DNA of 40,125 nt from Oscillospiraceae bacterium. Lineage in GTDB: Bacteria > Bacillota > Clostridia > Oscillospirales > Acutalibacteraceae. Positions within the stretch are counted from its first letter, which is position 1. Each line of letters starts with the position of its first letter. The notes under the pieces were generated by a model. The model did not search any database, was not told the DNA's origin, and saw only the letters and a list, made by a program, of their open reading frames with translations. The position numbers and the translations under genes are program-made. The DNA is taken from NCBI GenBank assembly GCA_022650455.1, contig JALCPO010000013.1, positions 1-40,125 of the forward strand, in the 5' to 3' direction. Below, one piece after another: positions 1 to 8,230 of the stretch.

Positions 1-403
1 AAAACATGCCGTGGGAGCCGCCCAGGTCGCGCAGATCGACGAGGGTGCCCAGCGCCGTGGGAATCATCAGCGCCATGCTGTAAATCACACCCACTTCGCG
101 GAATGTGACGTCGGAGTGATAGAAAATCAGGCCGGCAAAAATCACGACGGTGTAAAGGAAATAAGCGATCTCGCGCCCCGAGGACCACAGGTCGGCGAAA
201 GGAAAGAGGCAGGCGAAGGCAAGGCTTGGAATCATCAGCATGTAGTTTCTGGAAATGCCCAGCGCAACGACGATCTCGTAAACGCCCAAAACGGAAACAA
301 GGGCAATGGCAATGTTTAAGGCCGGACGGAACGAATGGTTGAATACCACGACTGCCGCGATGAAAAAGACGAGAGCAATTGCCGAAGTGACCCTTGTTTT
401 CAA
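1..403 (-). CDS. cdsA: Phosphatidate cytidylyltransferase CdsA, N-terminal part (cut by window edge)
   Basis: The reading frame begins with TTG at 403-401, directly after the uppS stop codon (406-404), and runs off the window after 134 codons. A G-rich ribosome site (GGGGGGA inside the 3' end of uppS) sits about 6 nt upstream and supports this TTG. The visible protein is very hydrophobic, starting MKTRVTSAIALVFFIAAVVV, with about four membrane segments, as expected for the N-terminal half of CdsA. The family makes CDP-diacylglycerol from phosphatidate and CTP in the membrane, the precursor of phospholipids. The catalytic C-terminal signature is outside the window, so the call rests on the membrane pattern and the classic order pyrH-frr-uppS-cdsA. 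Confidence 0.82.
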   Translation of the reverse strand, partial: MKTRVTSAIALVFFIAAVVVFNHSFRPALNIAIALVSVLGVYEIVVALGISRNYMLMIPSLAFACLFPFADLWSSGREIAYFLYTVVIFAGLIFYHSDVTFREVGVIYSMALMIPTALGTLVDLRDLGGSHGMF

Positions 404-1111
404 TTAAATCCCCCCAAACCGCCTGCTGCGGGCCGCGTAAATTTCCAATGCACGTTCCAGATTCTGCGGCCTGAAATCCGGCCACAGGATGTCCATGACA
501 ACGTATTCCGTATAAGCAGACTGCCAGAGCATGAAATTCGAGATACGGTTTTCCCCGCTGGGGCGTATAATCAGATCCGGATCCGGCTGGCCGGCCGTGT
601 ACATTCTGGCCGAAAGTGTGCTTTCATCAATGTCCCCGGGCCGGATGGAGCCGTCCGCAACATCCTGCGCCAAAAGTCGGACGGCGCGTACGATTTCCGC
701 ACGGCCGCCGTAATTCAGGGCGATATTCAAGATCATTCCCGTCCGGTTTTCGGAGACGCGCTCGATTTCCGCAATCAGTTCCTTCAACTGAGGGTCGAAA
801 ACGGAAGTGTCCCCCAAAAACCGGACCTTTACGTTTTCATCCAGAAAGTTGGTCAGGGCATCCCTCAGATATTCCTTGAACAGATTCATCAGGGTAAGCA
901 CTTCATCGTGCGGGCGCTTCCAATTTTCCGTTGAAAAAGCATAGACCGTGAGGTATTCGATTCCGATTTTGCTGCAATAGCGAACGACGGCCTTAAAAAC
1001 CCTCGCCCCCGCGACATGCCCCGCTGAACGGGGAAGGCCGCGTTTTTTTGCCCAGCGGCCGTTCCCGTCCATAATAATGCCCAAATGTCTGGGTAAAACC
1101 CTGTTTGCCAT
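404..1111 (-). CDS. uppS: Isoprenyl transferase (undecaprenyl diphosphate synthase)
   Basis: A 235-residue cis-prenyltransferase. It condenses isopentenyl diphosphate onto farnesyl diphosphate to make undecaprenyl diphosphate, the lipid carrier for peptidoglycan. Near the N-terminus it has HLGIIMDGNGRWAKKRG, which holds the catalytic Asp of the MDGNGRWA signature, followed by the GH..G block. It also has YAFSTENWKRP and, near the C-terminus, the RPSGE..ISNF.LWQ block and the YTEYVVMDILWPDF end region. Length is about that of other Firmicute UppS proteins. It lies 6 bp after frr and abuts cdsA in the same operon. The ATG at 1111 puts the conserved MDGNGRWA at the usual position. Confidence 0.96.
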   Translation of the reverse strand: MANRVLPRHLGIIMDGNGRWAKKRGLPRSAGHVAGARVFKAVVRYCSKIGIEYLTVYAFSTENWKRPHDEVLTLMNLFKEYLRDALTNFLDENVKVRFLGDTSVFDPQLKELIAEIERVSENRTGMILNIALNYGGRAEIVRAVRLLAQDVADGSIRPGDIDESTLSARMYTAGQPDPDLIIRPSGENRISNFMLWQSAYTEYVVMDILWPDFRPQNLERALEIYAARSRRFGGI

Positions 1112-1117
1112 ACAATT

Positions 1118-1672
1118 TTATATCTCCATGATTTCCTTTTTCTTTTCTTCAAAGGCCTGGTCCGCCTTTTTGCAGTACCGGTCGGTCAGCTCCTGAGTCT
1201 GTTTTTCGGCCTGTTTCAAGTTGTCTTCCGTCATTTCGGAATTTTTCTTCCGGGCCTTCAGCTTTTCCATCGCGTCGCGCCGTATGGACCGGACCGCGAC
1301 TTTACATTCTTCCGCCATCTTGCTGGTTTCTTTGACGAGGTCGCGCCGCCTTTCCTCGGAAAGGGGCGGAAACGAGAGTCGGATGACTTTCCCGTCGCTC
1401 TGCGGATTGATGCCCAGGCCGGAAGTCTCGATCGCCTTTTGCACCGCTTTGCAGACCGAGATGTCCCACGGCTGGATGGTCAGCACGCGCGCTTCGCTGA
1501 CGGCAACGGCCGCAAGCTGGTTGATGGGGGTCGGCGTGCCGTAATAATCCACGCGGATCTTGTCTAATACCGCAGGGTTCGCCCGTCCGGCGCGCACCGC
1601 CGCGTAATCGGACGTAAGCACCGCAACGCTTTTTTTCATGCGGCTTTCCGCATCGGCAAGAATATCGTTCAT
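1118..1672 (-). CDS. frr: Ribosome recycling factor
   Basis: A 184-residue protein, the normal RRF length (about 185). With EF-G it splits post-termination ribosomes. Family features are the [26 protein letters not shown] segment near the N-terminus, the [13 protein letters not shown] loop, the IQPWD motif, and the C-terminal RR.D....K / KKKEIMEI helical region. The start is ATG at 1672, which overlaps the pyrH stop as ATGA (1672-1669). The frame is open upstream only because it shadows pyrH; the overlap and family length fix this start. Confidence 0.96.
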   Translation of the reverse strand: MNDILADAESRMKKSVAVLTSDYAAVRAGRANPAVLDKIRVDYYGTPTPINQLAAVAVSEARVLTIQPWDISVCKAVQKAIETSGLGINPQSDGKVIRLSFPPLSEERRRDLVKETSKMAEECKVAVRSIRRDAMEKLKARKKNSEMTEDNLKQAEKQTQELTDRYCKKADQAFEEKKKEIMEI

Positions 1673-2385
1673 TCCAATTCCTCCTTCACAATGGTCCCGA
1701 TGGACTCTCCGCAAACCACCCTCGTGATATTTTCCGGATCGGATATGCTGAAAACACAAATGGGGATATGGTTGTCTTTGCAGAGGGAAGCAGCCGTGCT
1801 GTCCATAACCTGCAGGTTCTGATTCAGAACGTCGAGATACGTCAGAGAATCGTATTTCACCGCATCCGGATTCTTTTTCGGGTCGCAGTCGTAGACGCCG
1901 TCCACCATCGTCGCCTTTAAAATAATATCGGCGTCGATTTCCGCTGCGCGCAGAGCGGCCGCGGTATCGGTGGAAAAGAATGGATTGCCCGTCCCGCAGC
2001 CGAAAACGACGATCCTGCCCTTTTCCAGATGACGGACGGCCCTGTTCCGAATGTACGGCTCCGCAATCTGCTGCATCGCGATGGCCGTCTGCACGCGCAC
2101 CGTCACGCCGAGCTGCTCGAGCGCGTCGGCCACGCCGAGCGCGTTGATCGTCGTGGCCAGCATCCCCATATGGTCGGCCCGTGTGCGGTCCATTTTGCCG
2201 CTGGAACGCCCGCGCCAGAAATTGCCTCCCCCGACGACAATGCCGATCTGCACCCCCATGTCGGCACATTCTTTGATGGGCCTGCAGATTTTCAAAACCG
2301 TTTCAAAATCGATCCCGTGTGTTGCCTGGCCGGCGAGACTTTCACCGCTCAGTTTCAATAAGATCCGTTTATATTTCGGCTGCAA
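1669..2385 (-). CDS. pyrH: UMP kinase
   Basis: A bacterial UMP kinase of the amino-acid-kinase fold that phosphorylates UMP to UDP. Visible features are [14 protein letters not shown] at the N-terminus, the glycine-rich [13 protein letters not shown], the [13 protein letters not shown] block, and the [16 protein letters not shown] segment. I place the start at TTG 2385. GGAG (2397-2394) lies 8 nt upstream, the product is then 238 residues (family usual), and a promoter at 2412-2440 leaves a leader of about 20 nt. An in-frame ATG at 2460 is upstream of that promoter and would add 25 unrelated residues. A GTG at 2394 is possible but overlaps the ribosome site. It overlaps frr by 4 bp. Confidence 0.95.
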   Translation of the reverse strand: MQPKYKRILLKLSGESLAGQATHGIDFETVLKICRPIKECADMGVQIGIVVGGGNFWRGRSSGKMDRTRADHMGMLATTINALGVADALEQLGVTVRVQTAIAMQQIAEPYIRNRAVRHLEKGRIVVFGCGTGNPFFSTDTAAALRAAEIDADIILKATMVDGVYDCDPKKNPDAVKYDSLTYLDVLNQNLQVMDSTAASLCKDNHIPICVFSISDPENITRVVCGESIGTIVKEELE

Positions 2386-2411
2386 CTTCAACACTCCATT
2401 CAATTGATTCC

Positions 2412-2440
2412 ATTTTACAATAAGAACCCGGTAAAGTAAA
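2412..2440 (-). promoter_or_regulatory. Predicted sigma-A promoter of pyrH-frr-uppS-cdsA
   Basis: The minus strand reads TTTACT (2440-2435), a 17-nt spacer and TAAAAT (2417-2412), with TG just before the -10. The predicted transcription start is near 2405, about 20 nt ahead of the TTG start. This is a match by eye only. Confidence 0.6.
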
Positions 2441-2540
2441 GCATTTCGGGAAGCCGTCATCCATAATTCACAATTTGCGGTTTCAGCATCTTAGACAAAC
2501 CCGCAAACGGTTTTCCAGGAAATAAAACCCGAAATTCACA

Positions 2541-2575
2541 GCAAAACAGCCGCCATAAAAGGGAACTGGCGGCTG
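2541..2575 (-). terminator. Hairpin terminator after nrdR
   Basis: A perfect 9-bp stem (CAGCCGCCA 2547-2555 with TGGCGGCTG 2567-2575) and an 11-nt loop. On the minus strand it is followed by TTTT, which is a weak T-run. It sits 32 bp after the nrdR stop and ahead of the pyrH promoter. Confidence 0.6.
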
Positions 2576-2607
2576 CCGGCAGCGCCGCGGCCAACGGCGG
2601 CGTTCCA

Positions 2608-3066
2608 TCATTTTTTACTTTTCATCATGCGGCTTAACTCTTCCATAAAGGTATTGATATCCTTAAACTGCCTGTAAACCGACGCAAAACGGACGTATGC
2701 GACTTCATCGACGCCCTTCAGCTTTTCCATCGCATATTTCCCGATCAAGCTCGAAGGGACTTCGCGGTCCAGGGAATTCTGAAGCATATTCTCGATCTCA
2801 TCCACGATTTTCTCCAGCGTTTCAATGGAGACCGGCCGCTTTTCACAAGCGCGGAGCAAACCGTTCAGCAGCTTGTTGCGGTCGAACGTTTCACGGGATT
2901 TATCCTTTTTGATGACCACGATGGGCACGCTCTCGATCACTTCATAGGTTGTGAAGCGTTTGGAACATTTCAGGCATTCCCTTCGCCTGCGAATGCGCTC
3001 CCCTTCATCGGTCGGACGAGAATCGATCACTTTGCTTTCCATATATCCGCAATAGGGGCATTTCAT
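2608..3066 (-). CDS. nrdR: Transcriptional repressor NrdR
   Basis: NrdR represses ribonucleotide reductase genes in response to (d)ATP. The 152-residue product has the N-terminal zinc ribbon MKCPYCGY...[17 protein letters not shown] (two CxxC pairs), followed by the ATP-cone with VIKKD.SRE.FDR.KLL.GL..AC.KRPV. I choose the ATG at 3066. The ribosome site AAGGG (just before the ATG at 3075) is about 8 nt from it, and family members begin directly with MKCP. The upstream ATG at 3075 would add MKH and has no spacing from the ribosome site. The gene is monocistronic, with its own promoter and terminator. No reductase gene or obvious NrdR box is seen in the window. Confidence 0.95.
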   Translation of the reverse strand: MKCPYCGYMESKVIDSRPTDEGERIRRRRECLKCSKRFTTYEVIESVPIVVIKKDKSRETFDRNKLLNGLLRACEKRPVSIETLEKIVDEIENMLQNSLDREVPSSLIGKYAMEKLKGVDEVAYVRFASVYRQFKDINTFMEELSRMMKSKK

Positions 3067-3096
3067 GTGTTTCATCCCTTCTACCGGTTTTAGGTA

Positions 3097-3125
3097 ATTA
3101 TACCATAATTCGATACGGACAGCAA
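3097..3125 (-). promoter_or_regulatory. Predicted promoter of nrdR (extended -10)
   Basis: The minus strand reads TTGCTG (3125-3120), a 17-nt spacer ending in TGG, and TATAAT (3102-3097). The perfect -10 with an upstream TG makes up for the weak -35. The start codon is about 30 nt downstream. Confidence 0.65.
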
Positions 3126-3142
3126 GCGCCGATTGTAAACTT

Positions 3143-3922
3143 TTAAAGAAGATTGTCGACGACCCGTTTGGCCGAAATCAATTCGTCCAGAGAATCAAAA
3201 CTTTTCCGGTAGACTTCGATCATCAGGCAGCCGTCGAAGCCGAATCGCTTCAGCAAACCGAGCAGTCCCGCGTAATCCATGGTGCCGGAACCCGGCAGCA
3301 GACAATCGGAAGTTTTGCTGTTGTCGTTGATATGGACGTGGCAAAGCCGCTCCCCCATCGCCGCGCAGAGTTCAAATGGGTCCGTGCCGCCGCGGACCGC
3401 CTGTTTTACGTCGAAAACGAACGCGCATCTTTCGCCGCACGTGCGGCGCATCTTCCGAATGAAGCCGGAGCTGTTGCTGCAGTAGAGGTTGACGTTCTCC
3501 TGAGCGACCGTCACGCCGTATTCCCCGCCGAGCTCAAACAGCCGCAGGTACCGCTCAAAAAATTCTTCGTCGGAAATGCTTTTCTTATCGCTTCTCCGTC
3601 CGTGCAAAACAAGAATATCGGCGCCCAGAAGATTGCAGGCGCGGAAATAGCGCCGGTAAAATTTCAGGCCGTCTTCAAAACGCCGTTTATAATCGGAAAA
3701 CAGCAGAAAATTTTCATACCCGGACGTAAACGGATGAACCGATTTTACAGTGCTTCCGCTGTCGTCCGCCATCTTTCTCAGACGGCCGATATAGTCTTCC
3801 TGCATCTCGCTGCAGGTATTGAGAAAAACTTCGTAAGTACGGAAGCCCATTGCGATCAATGTGGAAAACGATTTTTCCAGCAGCATGGGGTAAAGGCATG
3901 CCGTTGATATCCCCGATTGCAT
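3143..3922 (-). CDS. Sugar phosphate isomerase/epimerase-like TIM-barrel protein
   Basis: A 259-residue protein of the xylose-isomerase-like / AP-endonuclease-2 TIM-barrel superfamily. The expected metal-binding positions are visible: a Glu in TVAQENV, an Asp in FVFDVKQAV, His/Asp in CHVHINDNS, and a Glu in [10 protein letters not shown] near the C-terminus. LVLHGRRS gives a further His after strand 4. Superfamily members isomerise or epimerise sugars or related polyols with a divalent metal; the substrate cannot be told here. The start at ATG 3922 has GGAGG 7 nt upstream and a strong promoter at 3940-3968. It appears monocistronic and sits upstream of nrdR without an obvious terminator between them. 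Confidence 0.8.
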   Translation of the reverse strand: MQSGISTACLYPMLLEKSFSTLIAMGFRTYEVFLNTCSEMQEDYIGRLRKMADDSGSTVKSVHPFTSGYENFLLFSDYKRRFEDGLKFYRRYFRACNLLGADILVLHGRRSDKKSISDEEFFERYLRLFELGGEYGVTVAQENVNLYCSNSSGFIRKMRRTCGERCAFVFDVKQAVRGGTDPFELCAAMGERLCHVHINDNSKTSDCLLPGSGTMDYAGLLGLLKRFGFDGCLMIEVYRKSFDSLDELISAKRVVDNLL

Positions 3923-3939
3923 ACAACCACCTCCGGAAT

Positions 3940-3968
3940 ATTATATTCTCAAGGGTTTCCGTTGTCCA
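3940..3968 (-). promoter_or_regulatory. Predicted sigma-A promoter of the TIM-barrel gene
   Basis: The minus strand reads TGGACA (3968-3963), exactly 17 nt, then TATAAT (3945-3940). It is one mismatch from consensus and one of the best promoters in the window. The start codon is at 3922. Confidence 0.75.
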
Positions 3969-4067
3969 GCGAAGCAGGAGATTCCTTCCGACAGAATCGA
4001 TTCCGGAGTAAAAAGCCGGGAAAAGGGAACGATGAAATGGGACTTCTTTATTTGGGAGGAATGCAAA

Positions 4068-4508
4068 ATGCGGGAAGAAGAAAACCGTTCCAAGCTTTTG
4101 AACGAATTGTTCAAAGTCTCAAAGATGGGCATGGAAGCTTCTGAAATCATCCTTCCCCGAATCCAGGACAAAAATCTGAGGAACCAAATCAAAAAGCAGG
4201 ATGAAAATTATATCGGCCTGCTGGGAAAGGCCGGAGATATGCTTCGGCTGGATGGGGAACGCCCGTCCGGCGTCAGCCGGCATGTGCAGCGGCTGCTGCG
4301 CGGTTCGATCGCGATGAAAACATCCATGCACCGCAACAGCCCGCAGCACATTGCCGAGCTGATGGTAAACGGCTCGGTAAAAGGCATCGTGAGTCTGACA
4401 AAAGCGCTGAATCATACGCCGGACTGTGATGAGGAAACGAAAAGGCTCGCGGAAGATTATCTCCGGCTGGAAGAACGGAACATCGACACGCTGAAAAAGT
4501 TTCTATAA
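4068..4508 (+). CDS. Small all-helical protein of unknown function
   Basis: A 146-residue protein that is charged and predicted mostly alpha-helical. It has no signal peptide and no membrane segment. The pattern of helices (SKLLNELFKVSKMGMEASEII, a KKQDENYIGLLGKAGDML segment, a conserved-looking IAELMVNGSVKGIVSLTKAL, and a C-terminal LAEDYLRLEERNIDTLKKFL) suggests a four-helix bundle of the ferritin-like/DUF2383 kind. That is inference from pattern only, and no iron ligands are certain. I start at ATG 4068, which has GGGAGGA (4054-4060) 7 nt upstream. The in-frame ATG at 4032 lacks a ribosome site. It is divergent from the TIM-barrel gene. The next gene has its own promoter. Confidence 0.75.
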   Translation: MREEENRSKLLNELFKVSKMGMEASEIILPRIQDKNLRNQIKKQDENYIGLLGKAGDMLRLDGERPSGVSRHVQRLLRGSIAMKTSMHRNSPQHIAELMVNGSVKGIVSLTKALNHTPDCDEETKRLAEDYLRLEERNIDTLKKFL

Positions 4509-4519
4509 AAGGTTCTCGC

Positions 4520-4548
4520 TTGATTTCATGGCCCTGGTCCGCTATAAT
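4520..4548 (+). promoter_or_regulatory. Predicted sigma-A promoter of the ABC-F gene
   Basis: TTGATT (4520-4525), a 17-nt spacer and TATAAT (4543-4548). The leader to the ATG at 4623 is about 68 nt. Confidence 0.75.
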
Positions 4549-4622
4549 AGCAAAAGATATTCTAAGCGGGCGGGGCTTCTTTCGTACATCCCGTCCTGCA
4601 TCAACCAAGGGGTAAATACGGC

Positions 4623-6524
4623 ATGTCTTTGCTGAGCGCGGGCGGAATCGGAAAATCGTTCGGAACCGAAATTATTCTGGAAAACGTTTCGTTTGAAATC
4701 CGGGAGAACGACCGTATCGGGCTGGTCGGAAGCAACGGTTCCGGCAAGACGACGCTTTTAAAAATACTGACCGGCGAAATGCCGGCAGACGGCGGCACGA
4801 TCAGCCGGGCGAACCGCACCGCCCTCGGCTACATGGAACAGCACGTATGCCGCAATCTGGACCGGCGCGCGTACGACGAAGTGCTGACCGTTTTCCGTCC
4901 CCTGCTGGACCTGGAGCGCGAACTGGACGAAGTGACACGCAGCCTTCAGACGCAGCCGGAGCACCCGGATACCCGGATCGAACGTCAGGCCGCTTTGACC
5001 GACCGTTACAACCGGAACGGGGGCCTGACGTTCCGCAGCCGCGCCAAAGCGGCCATGCTCGGCCTCGGTCTTTCGGAAGAAGAACAGAATACGCCCGTCG
5101 GCCGCCTGAGCGGAGGCCAGCGGGCAAAGCTCCAGCTTGCAAAGCTGCTTCTCGGCGGCGCCCGCCTTCTGCTTCTCGACGAGCCCACCAACCATCTTGA
5201 TCTCTCGTCCGTGGAATGGCTGGAAGAGTTTCTGCGTTCTTTTCCGGGCGCCTACCTTGTCATCTCACACGACCGCTATTTTCTCGACCGCATCACAGAC
5301 CGGACGTTTGAGCTGAAAAATCACCGGCTCAGCATTTTTCGCGGCAATTACTCCTCGTATCTCGGCCAGAGAGACGAGCGGAATCTTGCCGCGAGGCGCA
5401 GCTATGAGAATGCGCGCCGAGAAATCCGGCGGCTCGACGGCATTGTGGAACAGCAGCGACGCTGGAACCAGGAACGGAATTACAAAACCATCAAGAGCAA
5501 GGAAAAGGCGATCGCCAAGCTGGAAGGCACGCTGGAGAAACCGGGAAAAGACGCCGCCACGCTCCGCTTTCGGTTCGGGACCCGGCAGCGCGGCGGCAAC
5601 GACGTTCTCCGCGTTGAAAATCTCGCTCTGGCATTCGGGGACAGAACGGTGTTCCGGCATGTGGATATGGAAATCCACCGCGGCGAACGTGTTTTTCTTC
5701 TGGGGCCCAACGGATGCGGCAAAACGTCTTTCCTGAAAACGCTTCTGGGAATCAACCGGCCGGCCGAAGGCACTTTCCGTTTTGGAGCGGGAATCGACGT
5801 GGGCTACTACGACCAGCTTCAGGCCGGGCTCCGTCCGGACAAAACGGTAATGGACGAGATCTGGGATTACTACCCCAAAATGACGCAGACGGAAGTGCGC
5901 TCCGCTCTGGCGGTTTTCCTGTTCCAGGGGGACGACGTCTTCAAGCCGGTTTCGGCGCTGAGCGGCGGAGAATGCGCGAGGATTCTCCTGCTGCGCCTGA
6001 TGCTCTCGCGCGACAACTTCCTTCTGCTGGACGAACCCACCAACCACCTGGACATTTCATCCTGTGAAGCGCTGGAAAACGCCCTGCGGGACTACGAAGG
6101 CACCCTGCTGGTCGTATCGCACGACCGCTATTTCATCAACCGCCTGGCAGACCGGATCTATGCCCTGAGCGCCGACGGCGTGAAAGCCTACGGCGGAAAT
6201 TACGACGATTACGCTGAGAAAGTAAAAAGCCGGCAAACTATGAAAACGGAAGCGAGGCCTTCCGGAAAAAGCGGGTACCGGAAACGGAAAGAGCAGGAGG
6301 CCGCCGTCCGGAAAGAAAAGGCGGAATTAAGGCGCCTGGAAACACAGATCGAAAAATCGGAGCAGGAAATCCGGGAACTGGAAGCGCGTCTGGCCGACCC
6401 GGAAACAGCCTGCAACTACGAAGCCGCCCTCGACCTTTCCAGCCAGCTGGCGGAACGGAAAAAGAACAGCGAGGCCGTTTTGGAGCGGTGGAGCGTCCTG
6501 GCCCAGAAATATGAAAGCCAATAA
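4623..6524 (+). CDS. ABC-F family ATPase (ribosome-associated type)
   Basis: A 633-residue soluble protein with two ABC ATPase domains and no membrane segments, the ABC-F architecture. Domain 1 has Walker A GSNGSGKTT (about residues 38-46), signature LSGGQRAKL and Walker B LLLLDEPTNHLDL. A charged linker follows, with ARREIRRLDGIVEQQRRWNQ and NYKTIKSKEKAI. Domain 2 has Walker A GPNGCGKTS, signature LSGGECARI and Walker B LLLDEPTNHLD. The C-terminal ~90 residues form a Lys/Glu-rich coiled coil, as in YdiF/Uup-like members. ABC-F proteins act on the ribosome (translation factor or antibiotic protection). This one looks like a housekeeping YdiF-type, but the subfamily cannot be settled by eye. 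AAGGGG lies 10 nt before the ATG. Confidence 0.9.
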   Translation: MSLLSAGGIGKSFGTEIILENVSFEIRENDRIGLVGSNGSGKTTLLKILTGEMPADGGTISRANRTALGYMEQHVCRNLDRRAYDEVLTVFRPLLDLERELDEVTRSLQTQPEHPDTRIERQAALTDRYNRNGGLTFRSRAKAAMLGLGLSEEEQNTPVGRLSGGQRAKLQLAKLLLGGARLLLLDEPTNHLDLSSVEWLEEFLRSFPGAYLVISHDRYFLDRITDRTFELKNHRLSIFRGNYSSYLGQRDERNLAARRSYENARREIRRLDGIVEQQRRWNQERNYKTIKSKEKAIAKLEGTLEKPGKDAATLRFRFGTRQRGGNDVLRVENLALAFGDRTVFRHVDMEIHRGERVFLLGPNGCGKTSFLKTLLGINRPAEGTFRFGAGIDVGYYDQLQAGLRPDKTVMDEIWDYYPKMTQTEVRSALAVFLFQGDDVFKPVSALSGGECARILLLRLMLSRDNFLLLDEPTNHLDISSCEALENALRDYEGTLLVVSHDRYFINRLADRIYALSADGVKAYGGNYDDYAEKVKSRQTMKTEARPSGKSGYRKRKEQEAAVRKEKAELRRLETQIEKSEQEIRELEARLADPETACNYEAALDLSSQLAERKKNSEAVLERWSVLAQKYESQ

Positions 6525-6547
6525 AAAAAGTCCGGCCAAAGCCGGAC
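6524..6547 (-). terminator. Terminator of the Crh-like HPr gene
   Basis: A 7-bp stem (GTCCGGC 6530-6536 with GCCGGAC 6541-6547), loop CAAA, followed on the minus strand by a run of seven T. It begins 6 bp after the minus-strand stop. On the plus strand there is no T-run, so it serves the minus gene. Confidence 0.85.
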
Positions 6548-6552
6548 GGAAC

Positions 6553-6807
6553 TCATGCTTTGTTGGAAACTTTTTCGCACCGAAACGGCTGCAGCTCCCG
6601 GATGAATTCATCCGCCTCGCCGTTTTCGGCATCGACTTCAATCTGCAGGGGCTTGGACAAATCGAGGCTGAAAATTCCCATGATGGATTTCGCATCAATC
6701 TTATATTTATCCGTGGCGAGATTGATGGGAAAATGATAGTGGTTTGTCAACGTAACGAACTTTTTAACGGCTTCAATACTGGATAAAAGAATCGATGACG
6801 TATACAT
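6553..6807 (-). CDS. HPr-family protein lacking the catalytic His (Crh-like)
   Basis: An 84-residue protein of the HPr fold. The second half is clearly HPr-like: KIDAKSIMGIFSLDLSKPLQIEV matches the HPr region around regulatory Ser46 (KSIMGVMSLG), with Ser41 as the equivalent. The N-terminal GxHARPA active-site loop is absent: the corresponding stretch reads ILLSSIEAV, so there is no His to accept phosphate from Enzyme I. Loss of His15 with retention of Ser46 is the pattern of Crh in Bacillus, so a regulatory role (HPr kinase target, catabolite control) is inferred, not shown. The start at ATG 6807 has GGAGGG 6 nt upstream. It has its own promoter and terminator. No other PTS gene is nearby. 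Confidence 0.85.
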   Translation of the reverse strand: MYTSSILLSSIEAVKKFVTLTNHYHFPINLATDKYKIDAKSIMGIFSLDLSKPLQIEVDAENGEADEFIRELQPFRCEKVSNKA

Positions 6808-6846
6808 ACAGTTCCCTCCGTCTTTGATTGGTCTGCTATCTTTACA

Positions 6847-6875
6847 AATATAATGCATTTTATGGGTTTGGTCAA
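6847..6875 (-). promoter_or_regulatory. Predicted sigma-A promoter of the Crh-like gene
   Basis: The minus strand reads TTGACC (6875-6870), a 17-nt spacer and TATATT (6852-6847). I saw no convincing cre-like palindrome overlapping it. On the plus strand, a weak TTTGGT with TATAGA after 16 nt in the same region (6866-6893) may drive mtaB. Confidence 0.7.
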
Positions 6876-6943
6876 TGTTCAAAATGCCTATAGATTTTCG
6901 TCATTTACAAAACAAAATATCTATTTCTATGAAAGGTGTACAA

Positions 6944-8230
6944 ATGAAGGTTTCCGTCATTACCCTCGGATGCAAAGTGAATCAGTACGAATCGCAGGCG
7001 ATGCTGAACGAGATGGCCGCGGCGGGGTACACCGCCAGCGACGAAACCGCCGGATGCGACGTAGTCGTGGTGAACTCCTGCACGGTCACCGCCATGAGCG
7101 ACCGGAAAGTGCGGCAGGCGGTCCGCCGCGCAAGGCGGGAAAACCCGCGGGCGGTCGTCGTGCTGACGGGCTGTATGCCGCAGGCTTTTCCGGACGAAGC
7201 TGAAGCGCTGCGGGAGGCGGACGTCGTTCTCGGCAATTCCAACCGGTCTTCCCTGCTGCGCGACATACGGGAATTCCTGGTGACGCGCAGGCGCGTGATC
7301 GATATTGCCCCGCACACCGCCGTTTTTGAACCGATGCACGTGGACCGCTTTTATGAACGGACCCGCGCTTTCCTCAAGATTGAGGACGGATGCAACCGTT
7401 TCTGTTCCTACTGCATCATCCCTTATGCCAGAGGACGGGTGCGCTCGAAACCGCTGGACGACCTGAAAGGAGAACTGGCGGAAATCGCGGCGCACGGGTA
7501 CCGGGAGGTCGTGCTGACCGGCATCAACCTTTCCGCCTACGGGCAGGAGATCGGCCTGACGCTCTGCGACGCGGTGGAAACCGCCTGCGCGCAGGAAGGC
7601 ATTCTGCGCGTCCGCCTCGGGTCCCTGGAGCCGGAGCAGCTCGACGCCGAAGCCATCGGGCGGCTTTGCCTGCAAAAAAAGCTGTGCCCGCAGTTTCACC
7701 TTTCCCTGCAGAGCGGGTGCGACGCCACCCTGAAACGGATGAACCGCCATTACACGACCGACGAATACCGGACAATCGTAAAAAACCTCCGCTCCGTTTT
7801 TCCGAACGCGGCGATCACTACCGACATCATGGTCGGGTTCCCCGGCGAAACCGAAGAGGAGTTCGCCCGGTCGCTGGCCTTTGAAAAAGAGATCGGGTTT
7901 GCAAAGGTCCACGTGTTTCTCTATTCCCGCCGGCCGGGCACACGGGCGGCGCAGGCCACCGGCCAGGTTCCGCCGCAGGTGGGCGAGGAACGGAGCCGGC
8001 GGATGATTGCCGCGGCGCGGCGGACGCGCCTGGACTTTTTCCGGCGCCAGACCGGGCGGACGGAACCGGTCCTTTTCGAGCGCGAATGCGGGCCCGGCGT
8101 CTATGAGGGATATACGGAAAACTACACGCCGGTGCATATGGCAAGCGGGGAAAATCTCAGCGGAAAAATTATTCCCGTAAAGATTTCCGAGGCGCTGCCG
8201 GATTACTGCATCGGGGAGCCGCAGGTTTAA
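6944..8230 (+). CDS. mtaB: tRNA (t6A37)-C2 methylthiotransferase MtaB
   Basis: A 428-residue radical-SAM methylthiotransferase that turns t6A37 of tRNA into ms2t6A37. The N-terminal UPF0004 domain begins MKVSVITLGCKVNQYES and holds three cluster Cys (in TLGCKVNQ, NSCTVT and TGCMPQ). The radical-SAM core has IEDGCNRFCSYCIIPYARG (CxxxCxxC), then VLTGINLSAYG and FHLSLQSGCDATLKRMNR. A C-terminal TRAM-like region follows. The CKVNQYES form of the N-terminal motif is typical of MtaB rather than MiaB or RimO. The start at ATG 6944 has AAAGGTG about 6 nt upstream; an in-frame ATG at 6875 would add 23 unconserved residues. The 3' end overlaps the convergent GHL10 gene by 4 bp. Confidence 0.93.
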   Translation: MKVSVITLGCKVNQYESQAMLNEMAAAGYTASDETAGCDVVVVNSCTVTAMSDRKVRQAVRRARRENPRAVVVLTGCMPQAFPDEAEALREADVVLGNSNRSSLLRDIREFLVTRRRVIDIAPHTAVFEPMHVDRFYERTRAFLKIEDGCNRFCSYCIIPYARGRVRSKPLDDLKGELAEIAAHGYREVVLTGINLSAYGQEIGLTLCDAVETACAQEGILRVRLGSLEPEQLDAEAIGRLCLQKKLCPQFHLSLQSGCDATLKRMNRHYTTDEYRTIVKNLRSVFPNAAITTDIMVGFPGETEEEFARSLAFEKEIGFAKVHVFLYSRRPGTRAAQATGQVPPQVGEERSRRMIAAARRTRLDFFRRQTGRTEPVLFERECGPGVYEGYTENYTPVHMASGENLSGKIIPVKISEALPDYCIGEPQV

